Shown here: positions 24,453-32,783 of the stretch, piece by piece | Position numbering within the stretch: position 1 is the stretch's first letter | How the letters are laid out: every line of letters starts with the position of its first letter | From: Saccharopolyspora kobensis | Lineage (GTDB): Bacteria > Actinomycetota > Actinomycetes > Mycobacteriales > Pseudonocardiaceae | DNA length: 64,000 nucleotides | Assembly: GCF_900108315.1 (NCBI RefSeq) | Contig: NZ_FNVB01000008.1 | Location: 299,547 to 363,546, forward strand | Direction of reading: 5' to 3' | The notes under the pieces: generated by a model | Seen by the model: only the letters and a program-made list of their open reading frames with translations | The model's database searches: none | Told to the model about the DNA's origin: nothing | Translations under genes and position numbers: made by a program

Positions 24453-26825
24453 GTGCCGCAAGACCCCCGGCATGGCGAAGTCGGGCGCCGGCGTTCCGCC
24501 CGCCCGGAACCCGATCCGGAAGAAGGCTCAGCCGGAACCGGTCGACGTCGCCGCGCACTGAGCGAGGACGGCACGGGCGGTACCCGAGTCATAGACCTGC
24601 TCTCGAAGCACGGCAAGGCCCCCGGTGGCTCCAACCACCGGCGCGCGGCCGAGCCGGAGCCGCCGCAGGCCCAGCCGCCCCGCCGCGCCCGTCCGCCGCA
24701 GCCCGCTCCGCCCGCGCCGCAGGAACCGGCAGCGCGCCCCCCGGAAGCGGCACCGCGCCGCCGCCAGGCTCCCCAGAACCGCCCCAGCGCTCCTCCCGGC
24801 TGGACGCCGCCCGCCGCTGCGCGCCCCCCGCAGGCGCCCGCGGGTGAGCCGCGCCGCCGCCAGGACACCCCGCCTCCGCCCAGCCGCCGCCCGGCGGCGG
24901 GTGGCGCCGCAGCCGCCTTCGCCGGTGGCGCCGCCGCCCGCAGCGGACGCCCGGACGCCCCCATCGAGCCGCCGGTCAACGGCGTTCCCCGCACCGGCGC
25001 CCCGGTCGAGCCCCCGCGCAGCAGTGGCCCCGTCGAGCCGCCCCGCAACGGCGCTCCGGCGCCCGGTGCCGAGCCCACCCGGGTCACCCAGGCCCTGGGC
25101 GGCGAGGCTCCTCCGGCCAGCCCGCCGCGCCGGATGCGCCGACCGGCCCCGAGCCGCCCGGTGCCGCCCCCGGTCAACGAGGACCTGGAGGCCACCACCC
25201 AGCACGCGCCGGTTCCCCCCGCGCCTCCGCGCGCCGAGGCCACCTCGGTCGTCTCGCGGTTGAACCCGGAGGACCAGCAGACCACCATCGCCAAGCCCGT
25301 CGCGCCGCCGAGCGCGGCCAAGCCCGTCGCGCCCGCGAGCGCCGCCGAGGAGACCGCGATCGTCGCGGCCCCGGACGACCTCGCCGAGCTGGACGAGTTC
25401 GACGAGCTGGACGACGACGACCTCGAAACCGACCTCGACTCCGACGACGAGGAGGAGGACGAGGATCGCGAGGCCGACATCAAGCAGATCGACGCCACGC
25501 TCGCCCGGTTCTCCGCGGTGCACGACGAGATCGCCGCCGAGGAGGAGGCCCGCCGCAAGAAGTTCTCCTGGCTGCTCGGCAAGCGCAAGGAGCCCGAGCT
25601 CGGCACCGACATGCCCTTCGACTTCCACGAAGGACGGGACGGGCAGTCCCGGATGGAGTGGAAGAAGAAGCAGCGCAAGCGCCGCACTCACCTGATCGTG
25701 GCGGCGGTCGCGGTGGCGGCCTCGCTGTCGGTGTTCCTGACGCTGGGCTTCGCCTGGGGCGCCACCACGTTCTGGGGCCCGTCGTCCATCGCGGCGCTGG
25801 ACCCGGAGTCCGACTCCATCAAGGAGGTCGCCAAGCAGACCGGCGACCAGAACTTCCTGCTCGTCGGTTCGGACACCCGCGCCGGGGCCAAGCCGGAGGA
25901 CGGCGTCGGCTCCGAGGACGAGACCGTCGGCGCCCGTTCGGACACCACGATGATCGCGCACATCCCGGCCGACCGGAGCCGCGTGGTCCTGGTGTCGTTC
26001 CCGCGCGACCTGCAGGTCGACCTGCCCGCGTGCGAGCGCTGGGACGCCAAGACCGGCCAGTACACCGGCCAGCAGGCGCCCGCGCAGCAGGACGTCCGGC
26101 TCAACGAGGCCTACGCGGTGGGCGGTCCGCTGTGCACCACCAAGGTCATCCAGCAGATCTCCGGCCTGCGGGTGGACAGCTTCCTGGGCATCGACTTCAA
26201 CGGCTTCAAGTCGATGGTGGACGCGGTGCAGGGCGTCGAGATCTGCACCGAGAAGCCCATCGTGGACAGCACCCTGGGCACCGTGATCCCCACCGCGGGC
26301 AAGCACACCATCAGCGGTGACCAGGCGCTGAACTACGTGCGCGCCAGGCACGTCGAGGGCGACCCGACCTCCGACTACGGCCGCATGCAGCGCCAGCAGC
26401 TATTCCTGTCGGCACTTCTGCGCAAGACCACCTCCGGCCAGGTGCTGCTCGACCCGGGCAAGCTGAGCGGCTTCGTCAAGGCGGTCAGCGCGAACACCTT
26501 CGGCGAGAACGTCGGCGCCGACCGGCTGATGGACCTGGGCCAGCAGCTGCAGGGCCTGGACCCGAGCCGCGTCACCTTCATCACGGTGCCCACCACCGGC
26601 TACGCCAACGACGAGGGCATGGAAGAGCTGCGCGAGGCCGACACCCAGGCGCTGTTCCAGGCCATCCTCGACGACAAGCCGATCATCGCCGACGCGAAGA
26701 CCAACCAGCCCAGCGGCGGCGGAGCGGCCTTCCGCCAGCAGCCCGCGGACCCGTCCACCCCGGAAGAACCGGCAGCGCCGACCGGCCTGTCCACGGTGAA
26801 CGCCGGAACCGACATCTGCGGCTGA
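24453..26825 (+). CDS. LytR-CpsA-Psr (LCP) family protein with long disordered cytoplasmic tail
   Basis: A 790-residue protein from the GTG at 24453 (GGGAGGG upstream). Residues 1-~300 are Pro/Ala/Arg-rich and low in complexity. Next is a strongly acidic patch (about 305-345) and a short charged linker, then one membrane segment (about 410-432, IVAAVAVAASLSVFLTLG). The extracellular LCP domain (about 455-720) shows FLLVGSDTR, SDTTMIAHI, VSFPRDL, LNEAYAVGG and ALNYVRARH. LCP enzymes attach glycopolymers such as arabinogalactan or teichoic acids to peptidoglycan. The cytoplasmic tail is much longer than usual for the family. Confidence 0.92.
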   Translation: MPQDPRHGEVGRRRSARPEPDPEEGSAGTGRRRRALSEDGTGGTRVIDLLSKHGKAPGGSNHRRAAEPEPPQAQPPRRARPPQPAPPAPQEPAARPPEAAPRRRQAPQNRPSAPPGWTPPAAARPPQAPAGEPRRRQDTPPPPSRRPAAGGAAAAFAGGAAARSGRPDAPIEPPVNGVPRTGAPVEPPRSSGPVEPPRNGAPAPGAEPTRVTQALGGEAPPASPPRRMRRPAPSRPVPPPVNEDLEATTQHAPVPPAPPRAEATSVVSRLNPEDQQTTIAKPVAPPSAAKPVAPASAAEETAIVAAPDDLAELDEFDELDDDDLETDLDSDDEEEDEDREADIKQIDATLARFSAVHDEIAAEEEARRKKFSWLLGKRKEPELGTDMPFDFHEGRDGQSRMEWKKKQRKRRTHLIVAAVAVAASLSVFLTLGFAWGATTFWGPSSIAALDPESDSIKEVAKQTGDQNFLLVGSDTRAGAKPEDGVGSEDETVGARSDTTMIAHIPADRSRVVLVSFPRDLQVDLPACERWDAKTGQYTGQQAPAQQDVRLNEAYAVGGPLCTTKVIQQISGLRVDSFLGIDFNGFKSMVDAVQGVEICTEKPIVDSTLGTVIPTAGKHTISGDQALNYVRARHVEGDPTSDYGRMQRQQLFLSALLRKTTSGQVLLDPGKLSGFVKAVSANTFGENVGADRLMDLGQQLQGLDPSRVTFITVPTTGYANDEGMEELREADTQALFQAILDDKPIIADAKTNQPSGGGAAFRQQPADPSTPEEPAAPTGLSTVNAGTDICG

Positions 26826-26886
26826 CCAGCGACGACCGCACGGACCGGCCATCGTCAGGCAAGCGGCGCAGCCGCTTCCGGCGGTA

Positions 26887-27095
26887 GACAGCGACCGTGA
26901 CACAGGGCTGGCACCGATCGGCAGGGGCCACATGCGCCGCAAGGCGCATAACCCACCTACGGCGCTTGCACCGCCGCGGGTTCTCAGGCGTCGCCTGGCG
27001 AGGACAGCCCGTTTGCCGTGCATCGGACATGCACAAGAACGGGATCCCGCAGCCAGGCGGCGTCGGAGGTTCCGCTACTCGCACCGCCACGCCGA
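26887..27095 (+). repeat. Dispersed structured repeat, family D copy 1
   Basis: The element starts with a conserved GCGACCG block and a small hairpin (26932-26949, ATGCGCC-GCAA-GGCGCAT). The main hairpin is 26976-27075. Its outer arm GTTCTCAGGCGTCGCCTGGC pairs with GCCAGGCGGCGTCGGAGG. Its inner arms are CCCGTT/AACGGG and GTGCAT/ATGCAC. The same layout recurs at 41191-41277, 46368-46465, 52250-52440 and 54035-54240. Confidence 0.85.
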
Positions 27096-27134
27096 ACGAC
27101 CGCATGAGCACCCGGAAGGGTTTTCTCATGGCGT

Positions 27135-27163
27135 GTTAACCGTTGGTTCACCACGGGTCATTC
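27135..27163 (+). promoter_or_regulatory. PHO box upstream of phoU
   Basis: Three 7-bp units with exact 11-bp spacing: GTTAACC (27135), GTTCACC (27146) and GTCATTC (27157). This is the direct-repeat arrangement bound by PhoP in actinobacteria. It ends 33 bp before the phoU start. Confidence 0.75.
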
Positions 27164-27196
27164 TGTCCGATTACCGGTGGAAGTACCCTGGGTAGC

Positions 27197-27844
27197 ATGC
27201 GTGAGGTCTACCAGGAACAGCTCGGCGAGCTCGCCGAAGAACTCGCCTCGATGTCGACCAAGGTCGGCACCGCCATGGAGCTCGCCACCAAGGCACTCCT
27301 GGAGGCCGACCTGGAGTTGGCGGAACAGGTCATCGAGGAGGACGCGCAGATCGACGAGGCGCGGGCCCGCGCGGAGGAGCACGCCTTCGGGCTGCTCGCC
27401 CTGCAGGCCCCGGTGGCCGGCGATCTGCGGACGGTCATCTCCACCATCCACACCGCCGAGGACCTGGAGCGGATGGGCGACTTGGCGCTGCACGTGGCCA
27501 AGACCGCGCGCCGCCGCCACCCGAACGCGGTGCTCCCCGCCGACGTGCAGCCGTACTTCGCCGAGATGGGCCGGGTCGCGGTCAAGCTCGCCGGTCGCGC
27601 GGGCAGCGTCATCCAGACCCAGGACGTGGAGGCCGCGCGCGGGCTGGAGGAGGACGACGACGAGATGGACGACCTCCACCGCCACCTGTTCACGGTGATG
27701 ATGAGCCCGGACTGGTCGCACGGCGTGGCCGCTGCCGTGGACGTCACGCTGCTCGGCCGGTTCTACGAGCGCTTCGCCGACCACGCGGTGTCGGTGGCCC
27801 GCCGGGTGGTGTTCATCGTGACCGGAAAGATGCCGAACAGCTGA
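27197..27844 (+). CDS. phoU: Phosphate-signalling protein PhoU
   Basis: A 215-residue protein from the ATG at 27197 (MREVYQEQLGELAEELASMS). It consists of two three-helix PhoU repeats with the family motifs EDAQIDEARARAEE, TAEDLERMGDLALHVAK and YERFADHAVSVARRVVFIVTG. PhoU links the Pst transporter to the PhoR/PhoP phosphate response and represses it when phosphate is plentiful. It lies 5 kb from pstB and on the opposite strand, behind its own PHO box. Confidence 0.94.
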   Translation: MREVYQEQLGELAEELASMSTKVGTAMELATKALLEADLELAEQVIEEDAQIDEARARAEEHAFGLLALQAPVAGDLRTVISTIHTAEDLERMGDLALHVAKTARRRHPNAVLPADVQPYFAEMGRVAVKLAGRAGSVIQTQDVEAARGLEEDDDEMDDLHRHLFTVMMSPDWSHGVAAAVDVTLLGRFYERFADHAVSVARRVVFIVTGKMPNS

Positions 27845-27977
27845 GCGGTTCTCGCTGGTCGTCGACGGTGTGACCGAGGAAGTATTAATAGTCGGTCTCA
27901 GCACTCGATGCTGTGATCGCCATGTGCGATCCTCGTTCGGGTGAGAACGTACCGAACCGCGGTCGATGAGGTGCGCG

Positions 27978-28838
27978 GTGCGTAAGAGTCCGACCGTGCA
28001 CAGACGACGGCTGGGCAGCGAGCTTCGGCGGCTGCGCGAAACGGCGGGGCGCACCCATCGCGAGGTCGCCGCCCACCTGGACTGCTCCCAGGGCAAGATC
28101 AGCCAGATCGAACTCGGCCGGGTTCCGGTCCGCACCTCGGACGTGCGGCTGATGGCCGAGTTCTACGGGGCGACCACCGAGCAGCTCGCATCGCTGGTGG
28201 ACCTCGCCCAGGACTCCAAGCAGCGCGGCTGGTGGCAGAAGTTCCCCAGCACCGCGCAGCGGCCGGGGCTGCAGACCTACCTCGGCCTGGAGACCTCGGC
28301 CAAGGCGGTGAGCTGCTACGGCGCGGACCCGCTGCCGGAGCTGCTGCAGACCGCGGACTACAGCCGCGCGCTGCTGACCGCGGACGCGCACGAGCACACC
28401 CCGGAGGAGCTGCAGGAGCGGCTCACGGTGATCTCGACGCGCCAGCAGCGGTTGCTCGGCGAGCAGCCGCTGGAGCTGTGGGCGGTGCTGGACGAGTCGG
28501 CGCTGCGGCGCGCGGTCGGCGGCCCCGGCGTGATGCGCCAGCAGCTGGAGCACCTCGTGCTGCTCGGCTACCGGCGCAACGTGACGCTCCAGGTGCTGCC
28601 GTTCCGGGTGGGCGGGCATCCGCTGATGGCCGACCGCATCGCCGTGTTCTCCTTCCCCGACGAAGCGGACCCGCAGGTGGTGCACCTGGGCGACTCGGCG
28701 AACTCGCGCTTCCTGGACAAGGCCGCGGACACGGCGGACTACCTCAAGGCGTTCGAGCAGGTCTGCACCCGTGCCCTCAACCCGAAGGACTCCAGCGCCT
28801 TCATCTCCGCGATAGCCGACGAATCCGCGGCCGCCTGA
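27978..28838 (+). CDS. XRE-family regulator with DUF5753 domain
   Basis: A 286-residue protein. The GTG at 27978 (MRKSPTVHRRRLGSELRRLR) is preferred over the ATG at 27966 because family members begin this way. The helix-turn-helix lies at about residues 15-65 (AGRTHREVAAHLDCSQGKIS). A ~180-residue DUF5753 domain follows (SCYGADPLPELLQTADYSRA, RRNVTLQVLPFRVGGHP). Such genes are very common in actinomycetes and are often paired with a small DUF397 gene, but none is present here. It converges with another XRE-type gene across an A-B-A hairpin composite. Confidence 0.88.
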   Translation: MRKSPTVHRRRLGSELRRLRETAGRTHREVAAHLDCSQGKISQIELGRVPVRTSDVRLMAEFYGATTEQLASLVDLAQDSKQRGWWQKFPSTAQRPGLQTYLGLETSAKAVSCYGADPLPELLQTADYSRALLTADAHEHTPEELQERLTVISTRQQRLLGEQPLELWAVLDESALRRAVGGPGVMRQQLEHLVLLGYRRNVTLQVLPFRVGGHPLMADRIAVFSFPDEADPQVVHLGDSANSRFLDKAADTADYLKAFEQVCTRALNPKDSSAFISAIADESAAA

Positions 28839-28848
28839 CGACGCCTGC

Positions 28849-28892
28849 GCAACTTCAATGGAAATCGGACGTCCAATTTCCATTGAAATCGC
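28849..28892. terminator. AT-rich hairpin family A, copy 4 (composite 2, left)
   Basis: GCAACTTCAATGGAAAT pairs with ATTTCCATTGAAATCGC with two mismatches. It starts 10 bp after the stop of the rightward XRE gene. Confidence 0.75.
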
Positions 28893-28898
28893 ACCGGT

Positions 28899-28928
28899 CC
28901 CGGCGTGTCGGGCACCGGACACACCGGG
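28899..28928. repeat. GC-rich hairpin family B, copy 2
   Basis: CCCGGCGTGTC pairs with GACACACCGGG with one mismatch. It sits between two family A hairpins, as in the other composites. Confidence 0.8.
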
Positions 28929-28932
28929 AGGT

Positions 28933-28980
28933 CCGCAACTTCAATTGAAATCGCACGTTTGATTTCAATTGAAGTTGCGG
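28933..28980. terminator. AT-rich hairpin family A, copy 5 (composite 2, right)
   Basis: A perfect 20-bp inverted repeat, left arm CCGCAACTTCAATTGAAATC, with an 8-nt loop. It ends next to the stop of the leftward XRE gene. Confidence 0.8.
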
Positions 28981-28981
28981 A

Positions 28982-29770
28982 TCAGCGGTTCCGGAGGTGG
29001 TCCATCGTGGAGCGGTCGGCGGGGAAGAAGGACTCGATCGCCAGCTCGGCGACCGTGACGTCGAGCGGCGTGCCGAAAACCGTTGTGGTGCTGAAGAACG
29101 ACAGCTCCGCTCCACCGTGGCGGAAGCGCAGCGGCACCACGACGTCTCCGGCGCCGGGCAGTTCCACTTCGGGCACCGGCTGATCGCACGGGTAGTCGCG
29201 GAGCTCCGCGTGGAGATCGCGCAGCACCGGGTCGGCCGTCGCGGTCGCCTGGCGGTGCAGCCTGCTGAGGACGTGCGCGCGCCACTCGCCTAGGTTGACG
29301 ATGCTCGGGGCCAGGCCCGCCGGGTGCAGGCTCAACCGCAGCACGTTCACCGGTGGTTCCAGCAGATCCGGCGCCGCGCCCTCCAGGAAGAGCCCGGCGC
29401 TGTCGTTGCCGTCGATCAGCTGCCAGTGCCGGTCGACCACCAGCGCCGGGTTCGGCTCGTGCCCGGCCAGCACCTGCCGCAGGGCCGCGAGCACCGCGGC
29501 CAGCTCTGGCGCGTCCAGCGAGCCGGCCGGGTAGGCGGGCGCGTAGCCGCCGGCCAGCAGCAGGCCGTTGCGCTCGCGCAGCGGGACGTCGAGCTGTTCG
29601 CTGAGCCGCAGGATCATCTCCTTGGTCGGCTTGGAGCGGCCGGTCTCCACGAAGCTGAGGTGCCGGGCGGAGATGTCGGCGTCCAGCGACAGCTGGAGCT
29701 GGCTCAACCGCCTGCGCTCGCGCCATTCCCGCAGCAGCGCGCCCACCGGGCGCGATTCCACCGTCGTCAC
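28982..29770 (-). CDS. XRE-family regulator with MmyB-like ligand domain
   Basis: A 262-residue protein from the GTG at 29770 (MTTVESRPVGALLREWRERR). The helix-turn-helix is at about residues 10-65 (LSQLQLSLDADISARHLSFV, GRSKPTKEMILRLSEQL). The MmyB-like PAS-type ligand-binding domain follows (EPNPALVVDRHWQLIDGNDS, PLRFRHGGAELSFFSTTTVF). Members of this family usually repress a divergent gene. Here the divergent gene encodes a SnoaL-like protein, and a palindrome lies between them. Confidence 0.9.
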   Translation of the reverse strand: MTTVESRPVGALLREWRERRRLSQLQLSLDADISARHLSFVETGRSKPTKEMILRLSEQLDVPLRERNGLLLAGGYAPAYPAGSLDAPELAAVLAALRQVLAGHEPNPALVVDRHWQLIDGNDSAGLFLEGAAPDLLEPPVNVLRLSLHPAGLAPSIVNLGEWRAHVLSRLHRQATATADPVLRDLHAELRDYPCDQPVPEVELPGAGDVVVPLRFRHGGAELSFFSTTTVFGTPLDVTVAELAIESFFPADRSTMDHLRNR

Positions 29771-29794
29771 ACCACGACAGTAGCCACCGCCGCC

Positions 29795-29811
29795 ATTACC
29801 TCCGGGGTAAT
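29795..29811. promoter_or_regulatory. Putative operator between XRE and SnoaL-like genes
   Basis: ATTACC and GGTAAT form a perfect inverted repeat around 5 bp. It lies 24 bp upstream of the XRE start and 67 bp upstream of the SnoaL-like start. Its place suits control of both genes by the MmyB-type regulator. Confidence 0.6.
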
Positions 29812-29878
29812 CGACGCGATGACCTCGGCGCCGCAAGCTGGTGCCCGTCGAAAGCCCGTGGAACGAGGGAGAAACCCG

Positions 29879-30238
29879 ATGAACACCGAACTGCTCGACC
29901 GCTACATCGCCGCCTGGAACGAGCGCGACGCAGGCAGGCGCCGGGCCGCGGTCGACGAGCTCTGGGCACCGGAGGGCACCTACACCGACCCGCTGGCCGA
30001 GGTCCGCGGCCGCGAGGCGATCGACGCGACGATCGCGGCGGTGCAGGCCCAGTTCCCGGACTTCGCCTTCCGCCCCGGCGAGCTCTTCGACGCCCACCAC
30101 GACATCGCCCGCTTCACCTGGGAGCTCGGCCCGGTGGGCGGCGAGGCGGTGGTGGTCGGCTTCGACGTGGTGGTGCTCGACGCCGACGGCCGGATCCAGC
30201 ACGTGCACGGCTTCCTCGACAAGGTGCCCGCCGCCTGA
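29879..30238 (+). CDS. SnoaL-like/NTF2-fold protein
   Basis: A 119-residue protein from the ATG at 29879 with GAGGGAG upstream. The pattern (DRYIAAWNERDAGRRRAAVD, GTYTDPLAEVRGREAI, HDIARFTWELGP, IQHVHGFLDKVP) is that of single-domain NTF2-like/SnoaL proteins. These bind small hydrophobic ligands or catalyse isomerisation, hydrolysis or cyclisation. The ligand is unknown. Its divergent MmyB-type regulator suggests induction by that ligand or by stress. Confidence 0.88.
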   Translation: MNTELLDRYIAAWNERDAGRRRAAVDELWAPEGTYTDPLAEVRGREAIDATIAAVQAQFPDFAFRPGELFDAHHDIARFTWELGPVGGEAVVVGFDVVVLDADGRIQHVHGFLDKVPAA

Positions 30239-30246
30239 TCGAGCCG

Positions 30247-30286
30247 AGGTGACGGGGCGCCCTCGGCGGAGAGCGCCCCGTCACCT
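30247..30286 (+). terminator. Perfect 14-bp terminator hairpin after SnoaL-like gene
   Basis: AGGTGACGGGGCGC, a 12-nt loop and the exact reverse complement, followed by GTTCG. It begins 9 bp after the stop. Confidence 0.8.
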
Positions 30287-30408
30287 GTTCGAGCGACGCC
30301 AACATCCGGTGAACACCAGCTGACAGCTCACCGCCGGAGAGCCCGGAACCCCTTCAGGCTCATTAGATTGACGATCCCAGTTGATCTGCAGCTCAGGGGG
30401 AGCGGGTC

Positions 30409-32100
30409 ATGGCGGACATCGATTCCTGGAACCTGGTCCTCGCGGCCCTCGGCGTGCTCGTCCCGATCTTCCTCGGGCTCTACGAGTTCGCCATCGCCGG
30501 GCGCAAGCGGCTCGGCTACCGGATCCAGATGGACACCATCGGCGGCAGCGGAACCAGCCTCTCGTCCCAGGACGCCGGGGCGTTGGAGCGGCTGGTGCAC
30601 GGCAAGGACGCCGAGCCGCTGAAGGCGCCCTCGTTCATGCTGCTGCGCGTCGAGAACTACGGCACCACCAACATCACGCCGGAGGACTACGCCGTCCCGA
30701 ACAACGACCTCGTCGGGATCCGCGTCAAGTTCCCCGGCAGACGGGTCGCCGGGATGGTGATCACCGAGCTCAGCGACGAGAGCCTGGCGCCCAACTTCAC
30801 CCGGCGCAACGGCCTGCGGATGACCGACGACGCCATCGAGCTGCCCCGCGTGTCGCTGAACCCGTACCAGCACTACAAGGTGCTGGTGGTGCTGGACCGG
30901 CTGCCCGAGACGCTCAACTCGCCCGAGCTGATCAAGGAGCCGGAGGTCATCGGCGGCATCAAGGGCGGCGTGGCGCGGCGGCTGTTCCGCAGGGGCCTGC
31001 TGGGCAGCAGGAGCAAGGACGTCGGCACGTTCGGGGTCATCAAGGAGACCCGCAGCGAGCGGCTGTCCACCCGGCTCGTGGTGGTGCTCAGCACCTTCCT
31101 AGTGTCGATCATCCTCGTGCAGTACGTGGTCTCGCAGTACCGCTCGAACGCCCCGCTGGGCTGCGCGACGGGCCACTTGGAGATCGTCGGGTCGACTGCC
31201 TTCACGCCCGCGCTCGTCGAGGCCGAGGCGCTGTACGAGAAGACCTGCCCGGGATCGGCCATCGACATCCGCACGACCGGCAGCGGTGCGGGCCTCTCGG
31301 TGCTCGACGACGCGGGGAACCGGCTGAACGCGGCCAAGTTCGAGGCCGGCGATGGCGACTTCACCAGCCCGGAGATGATCGCCTTCACCGACGGGCCCAA
31401 GAGCGCCGCCTACCCGCTGCTGCTGCCCAGGCCGGTGGCGTTCTCGCTGTTCACCGTGGTGGCCAACCCGGAAGCCGCGGTGCAGGACCTCTCCGCGGCG
31501 CAGCTCCGCGGGATCTACTCCGGGCAGTACACCGAGTGGGGCCAGCTCGGCGGCAAGGAAGGCCTGCCGATCCGGCTGGTGAGCCGGGATTCCAACTCCG
31601 GGACGCGGAAGACCTTCGAGACGCACGTCCTCGACCCCGACCCGTCCGACGACGTGCCCGGCCGCGAGCCGCGCATCAGCTCCGACGACTGCCTGGTGTT
31701 CGACCCGGGCGTGGTCCCGGCCCGGTGCGAGCGGGATTCCACCTCCGCCCTGCTGGAGAAGGTGGCGAGCACGCCCGGCGCGCTGGGCTACGCGGAGGCG
31801 AAGGCCACCGAGAACCTCGACGACGTGGTCCGGCTCCGGATCGGCGGCCAGCCGGCCACCCTGGAGGGCGCTGATCAGGGCACCTACCCGTTCTGGGAGA
31901 CGGTGTACGGGTACACCTACAGCGAGCCCGAGCCGGGTTCGCTCGCCGCCAGCTTCCTGCGCTACCTGACCAGGGACGTGGGCATGGACGTCATCGAGTC
32001 CCACGGCCACCTCCCGTGCGCCCAGCTGGAGAACCCGATGTCCTGCCAACCGGAACTGCCCACCGGCCAGCAAGCGGCTGCCGACCCCGGGCACAGGTGA
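30409..32100 (+). CDS. Membrane-tethered phosphate-binding-protein-like (PstS-like) protein
   Basis: A 563-residue protein from the ATG at 30409 (AGGGGGAG upstream). A first membrane segment lies at about residues 8-28. A ~190-residue, beta-rich, probably cytosolic domain follows (RVENYGTTNITPEDYAVPNN, FPGRRVAGMVITEL). A second membrane segment lies near 225-245 (LVVVLSTFLVSIILVQYVVS). An extracellular substrate-binding domain follows (IVGSTAFTPALVEA, TTGSGAG, YSGQYTEWGQ, RDSNSGTRKTFE), matching PstS-type oxyanion binders. There is no lipobox. This shape suggests a sensor rather than a transport component. The pst operon and phoU are nearby. Confidence 0.8.
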   Translation: MADIDSWNLVLAALGVLVPIFLGLYEFAIAGRKRLGYRIQMDTIGGSGTSLSSQDAGALERLVHGKDAEPLKAPSFMLLRVENYGTTNITPEDYAVPNNDLVGIRVKFPGRRVAGMVITELSDESLAPNFTRRNGLRMTDDAIELPRVSLNPYQHYKVLVVLDRLPETLNSPELIKEPEVIGGIKGGVARRLFRRGLLGSRSKDVGTFGVIKETRSERLSTRLVVVLSTFLVSIILVQYVVSQYRSNAPLGCATGHLEIVGSTAFTPALVEAEALYEKTCPGSAIDIRTTGSGAGLSVLDDAGNRLNAAKFEAGDGDFTSPEMIAFTDGPKSAAYPLLLPRPVAFSLFTVVANPEAAVQDLSAAQLRGIYSGQYTEWGQLGGKEGLPIRLVSRDSNSGTRKTFETHVLDPDPSDDVPGREPRISSDDCLVFDPGVVPARCERDSTSALLEKVASTPGALGYAEAKATENLDDVVRLRIGGQPATLEGADQGTYPFWETVYGYTYSEPEPGSLAASFLRYLTRDVGMDVIESHGHLPCAQLENPMSCQPELPTGQQAAADPGHR

Positions 32101-32400
32101 TCAGCGCGAGTTCAGCGCTGCCAGCACCTTCCGGGTCCGCTCCTGCTCGGCCGCGGTCCCGAACGGAACCACGACGAGTTCGGTGGCCCCGGCCTCGACG
32201 AACCGGCGCAGCGACCGCTCCACCGCCACCTCGTCACCGAGCACCGCGACGTCCTCCGGACCGGCGAGACCCTGCCGGTCGAGCATCGCGCGGTAGGCGG
32301 GCAGCTCCCCGGCCACCGACAGCTGCGCGGCGAGCCGGGCCCGCGCATCGTCCACTTCGGACGTAACGCACACCGAAACCACCGCCACCACGCGGGGTCG
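32101..32400 (-). pseudogene. C-terminal remnant of an F420-dependent LLM-class oxidoreductase
   Basis: About 100 codons match the C-terminal part of LLM-class F420-dependent oxidoreductases (RVVAVVSVCVTSEVDDARAR, SYRAML-like AYRAMLDRQG, ATELVVVPFG). The first two thirds, including the F420-binding barrel core, are absent. The homology stops near 32400, where a TetR remnant in the opposite direction begins. The reading frame stays open further upstream but that part is unrelated. Confidence 0.75.
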
Positions 32401-32403
32401 CGC

Positions 32404-32616
32404 GACCACAAGCACGAAGACCCCAGCTACCGATTCTGGGCCCAGCACATCGCGGCCCTGGTCGCGGCCCAGCGCCCGGACCTGGACGCCGACTTCCTCA
32501 GCCACGCGCTCCTGGCGACCTTCGACGCCGACCTGATCCGCCACATGCAGCGCGAGGGCAAGTCCTTCGCCACAGCAGTCCGAGCGATGGCGGCATCCCT
32601 GCTCGACGCCCCCTGA
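32404..32616 (+). pseudogene. C-terminal remnant of a TetR-family regulator
   Basis: An open frame ending at 32616 encodes the C-terminal part of a TetR-type protein (HEDPSYRFWAQHIAALVAAQ, LATFDADLIRHMQREGKSFA). No start codon with a ribosome site and no helix-turn-helix precede it. It begins directly where the LLM remnant ends. A once divergent TetR/LLM pair seems to have lost both 5' halves and the promoter region in one deletion. Confidence 0.75.
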
Positions 32617-32671
32617 CCGCCGCCCCACCGAGCAGGCGAGGCCGTTCGGCACCGCTTCACCTGGTCAGCGC

Positions 32672-32715
32672 CCGTGAGTGTTTTGGGGTGCTATAGCCCC
32701 CCAAAGCACTCACGG
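32672..32715. repeat. GTGAGTG hairpin family C, copy 1
   Basis: CCGTGAGTGTTTTGGGG and CCCCAAAGCACTCACGG pair with one mismatch and one wobble around TGCTATAGCC. The same hairpin occurs at 38020-38065 and 57871-57914. Confidence 0.85.
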
Positions 32716-32783
32716 CCCCCCACCAGCCGCAACGGGGCTCGGGAAGGTGATTTCGCGCGAAATCGGCCCCGGGCGCGCGAAAG

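Larger units (their letters stand above)
26826..27196. other. 371-bp intergenic region with repeat D copy and PHO box
   Basis: No gene is supported in the gap between the LCP gene and phoU. Its left 60% holds the first copy of the dispersed two-level hairpin repeat. The right end holds three PHO-box units just before phoU. Confidence 0.7.
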
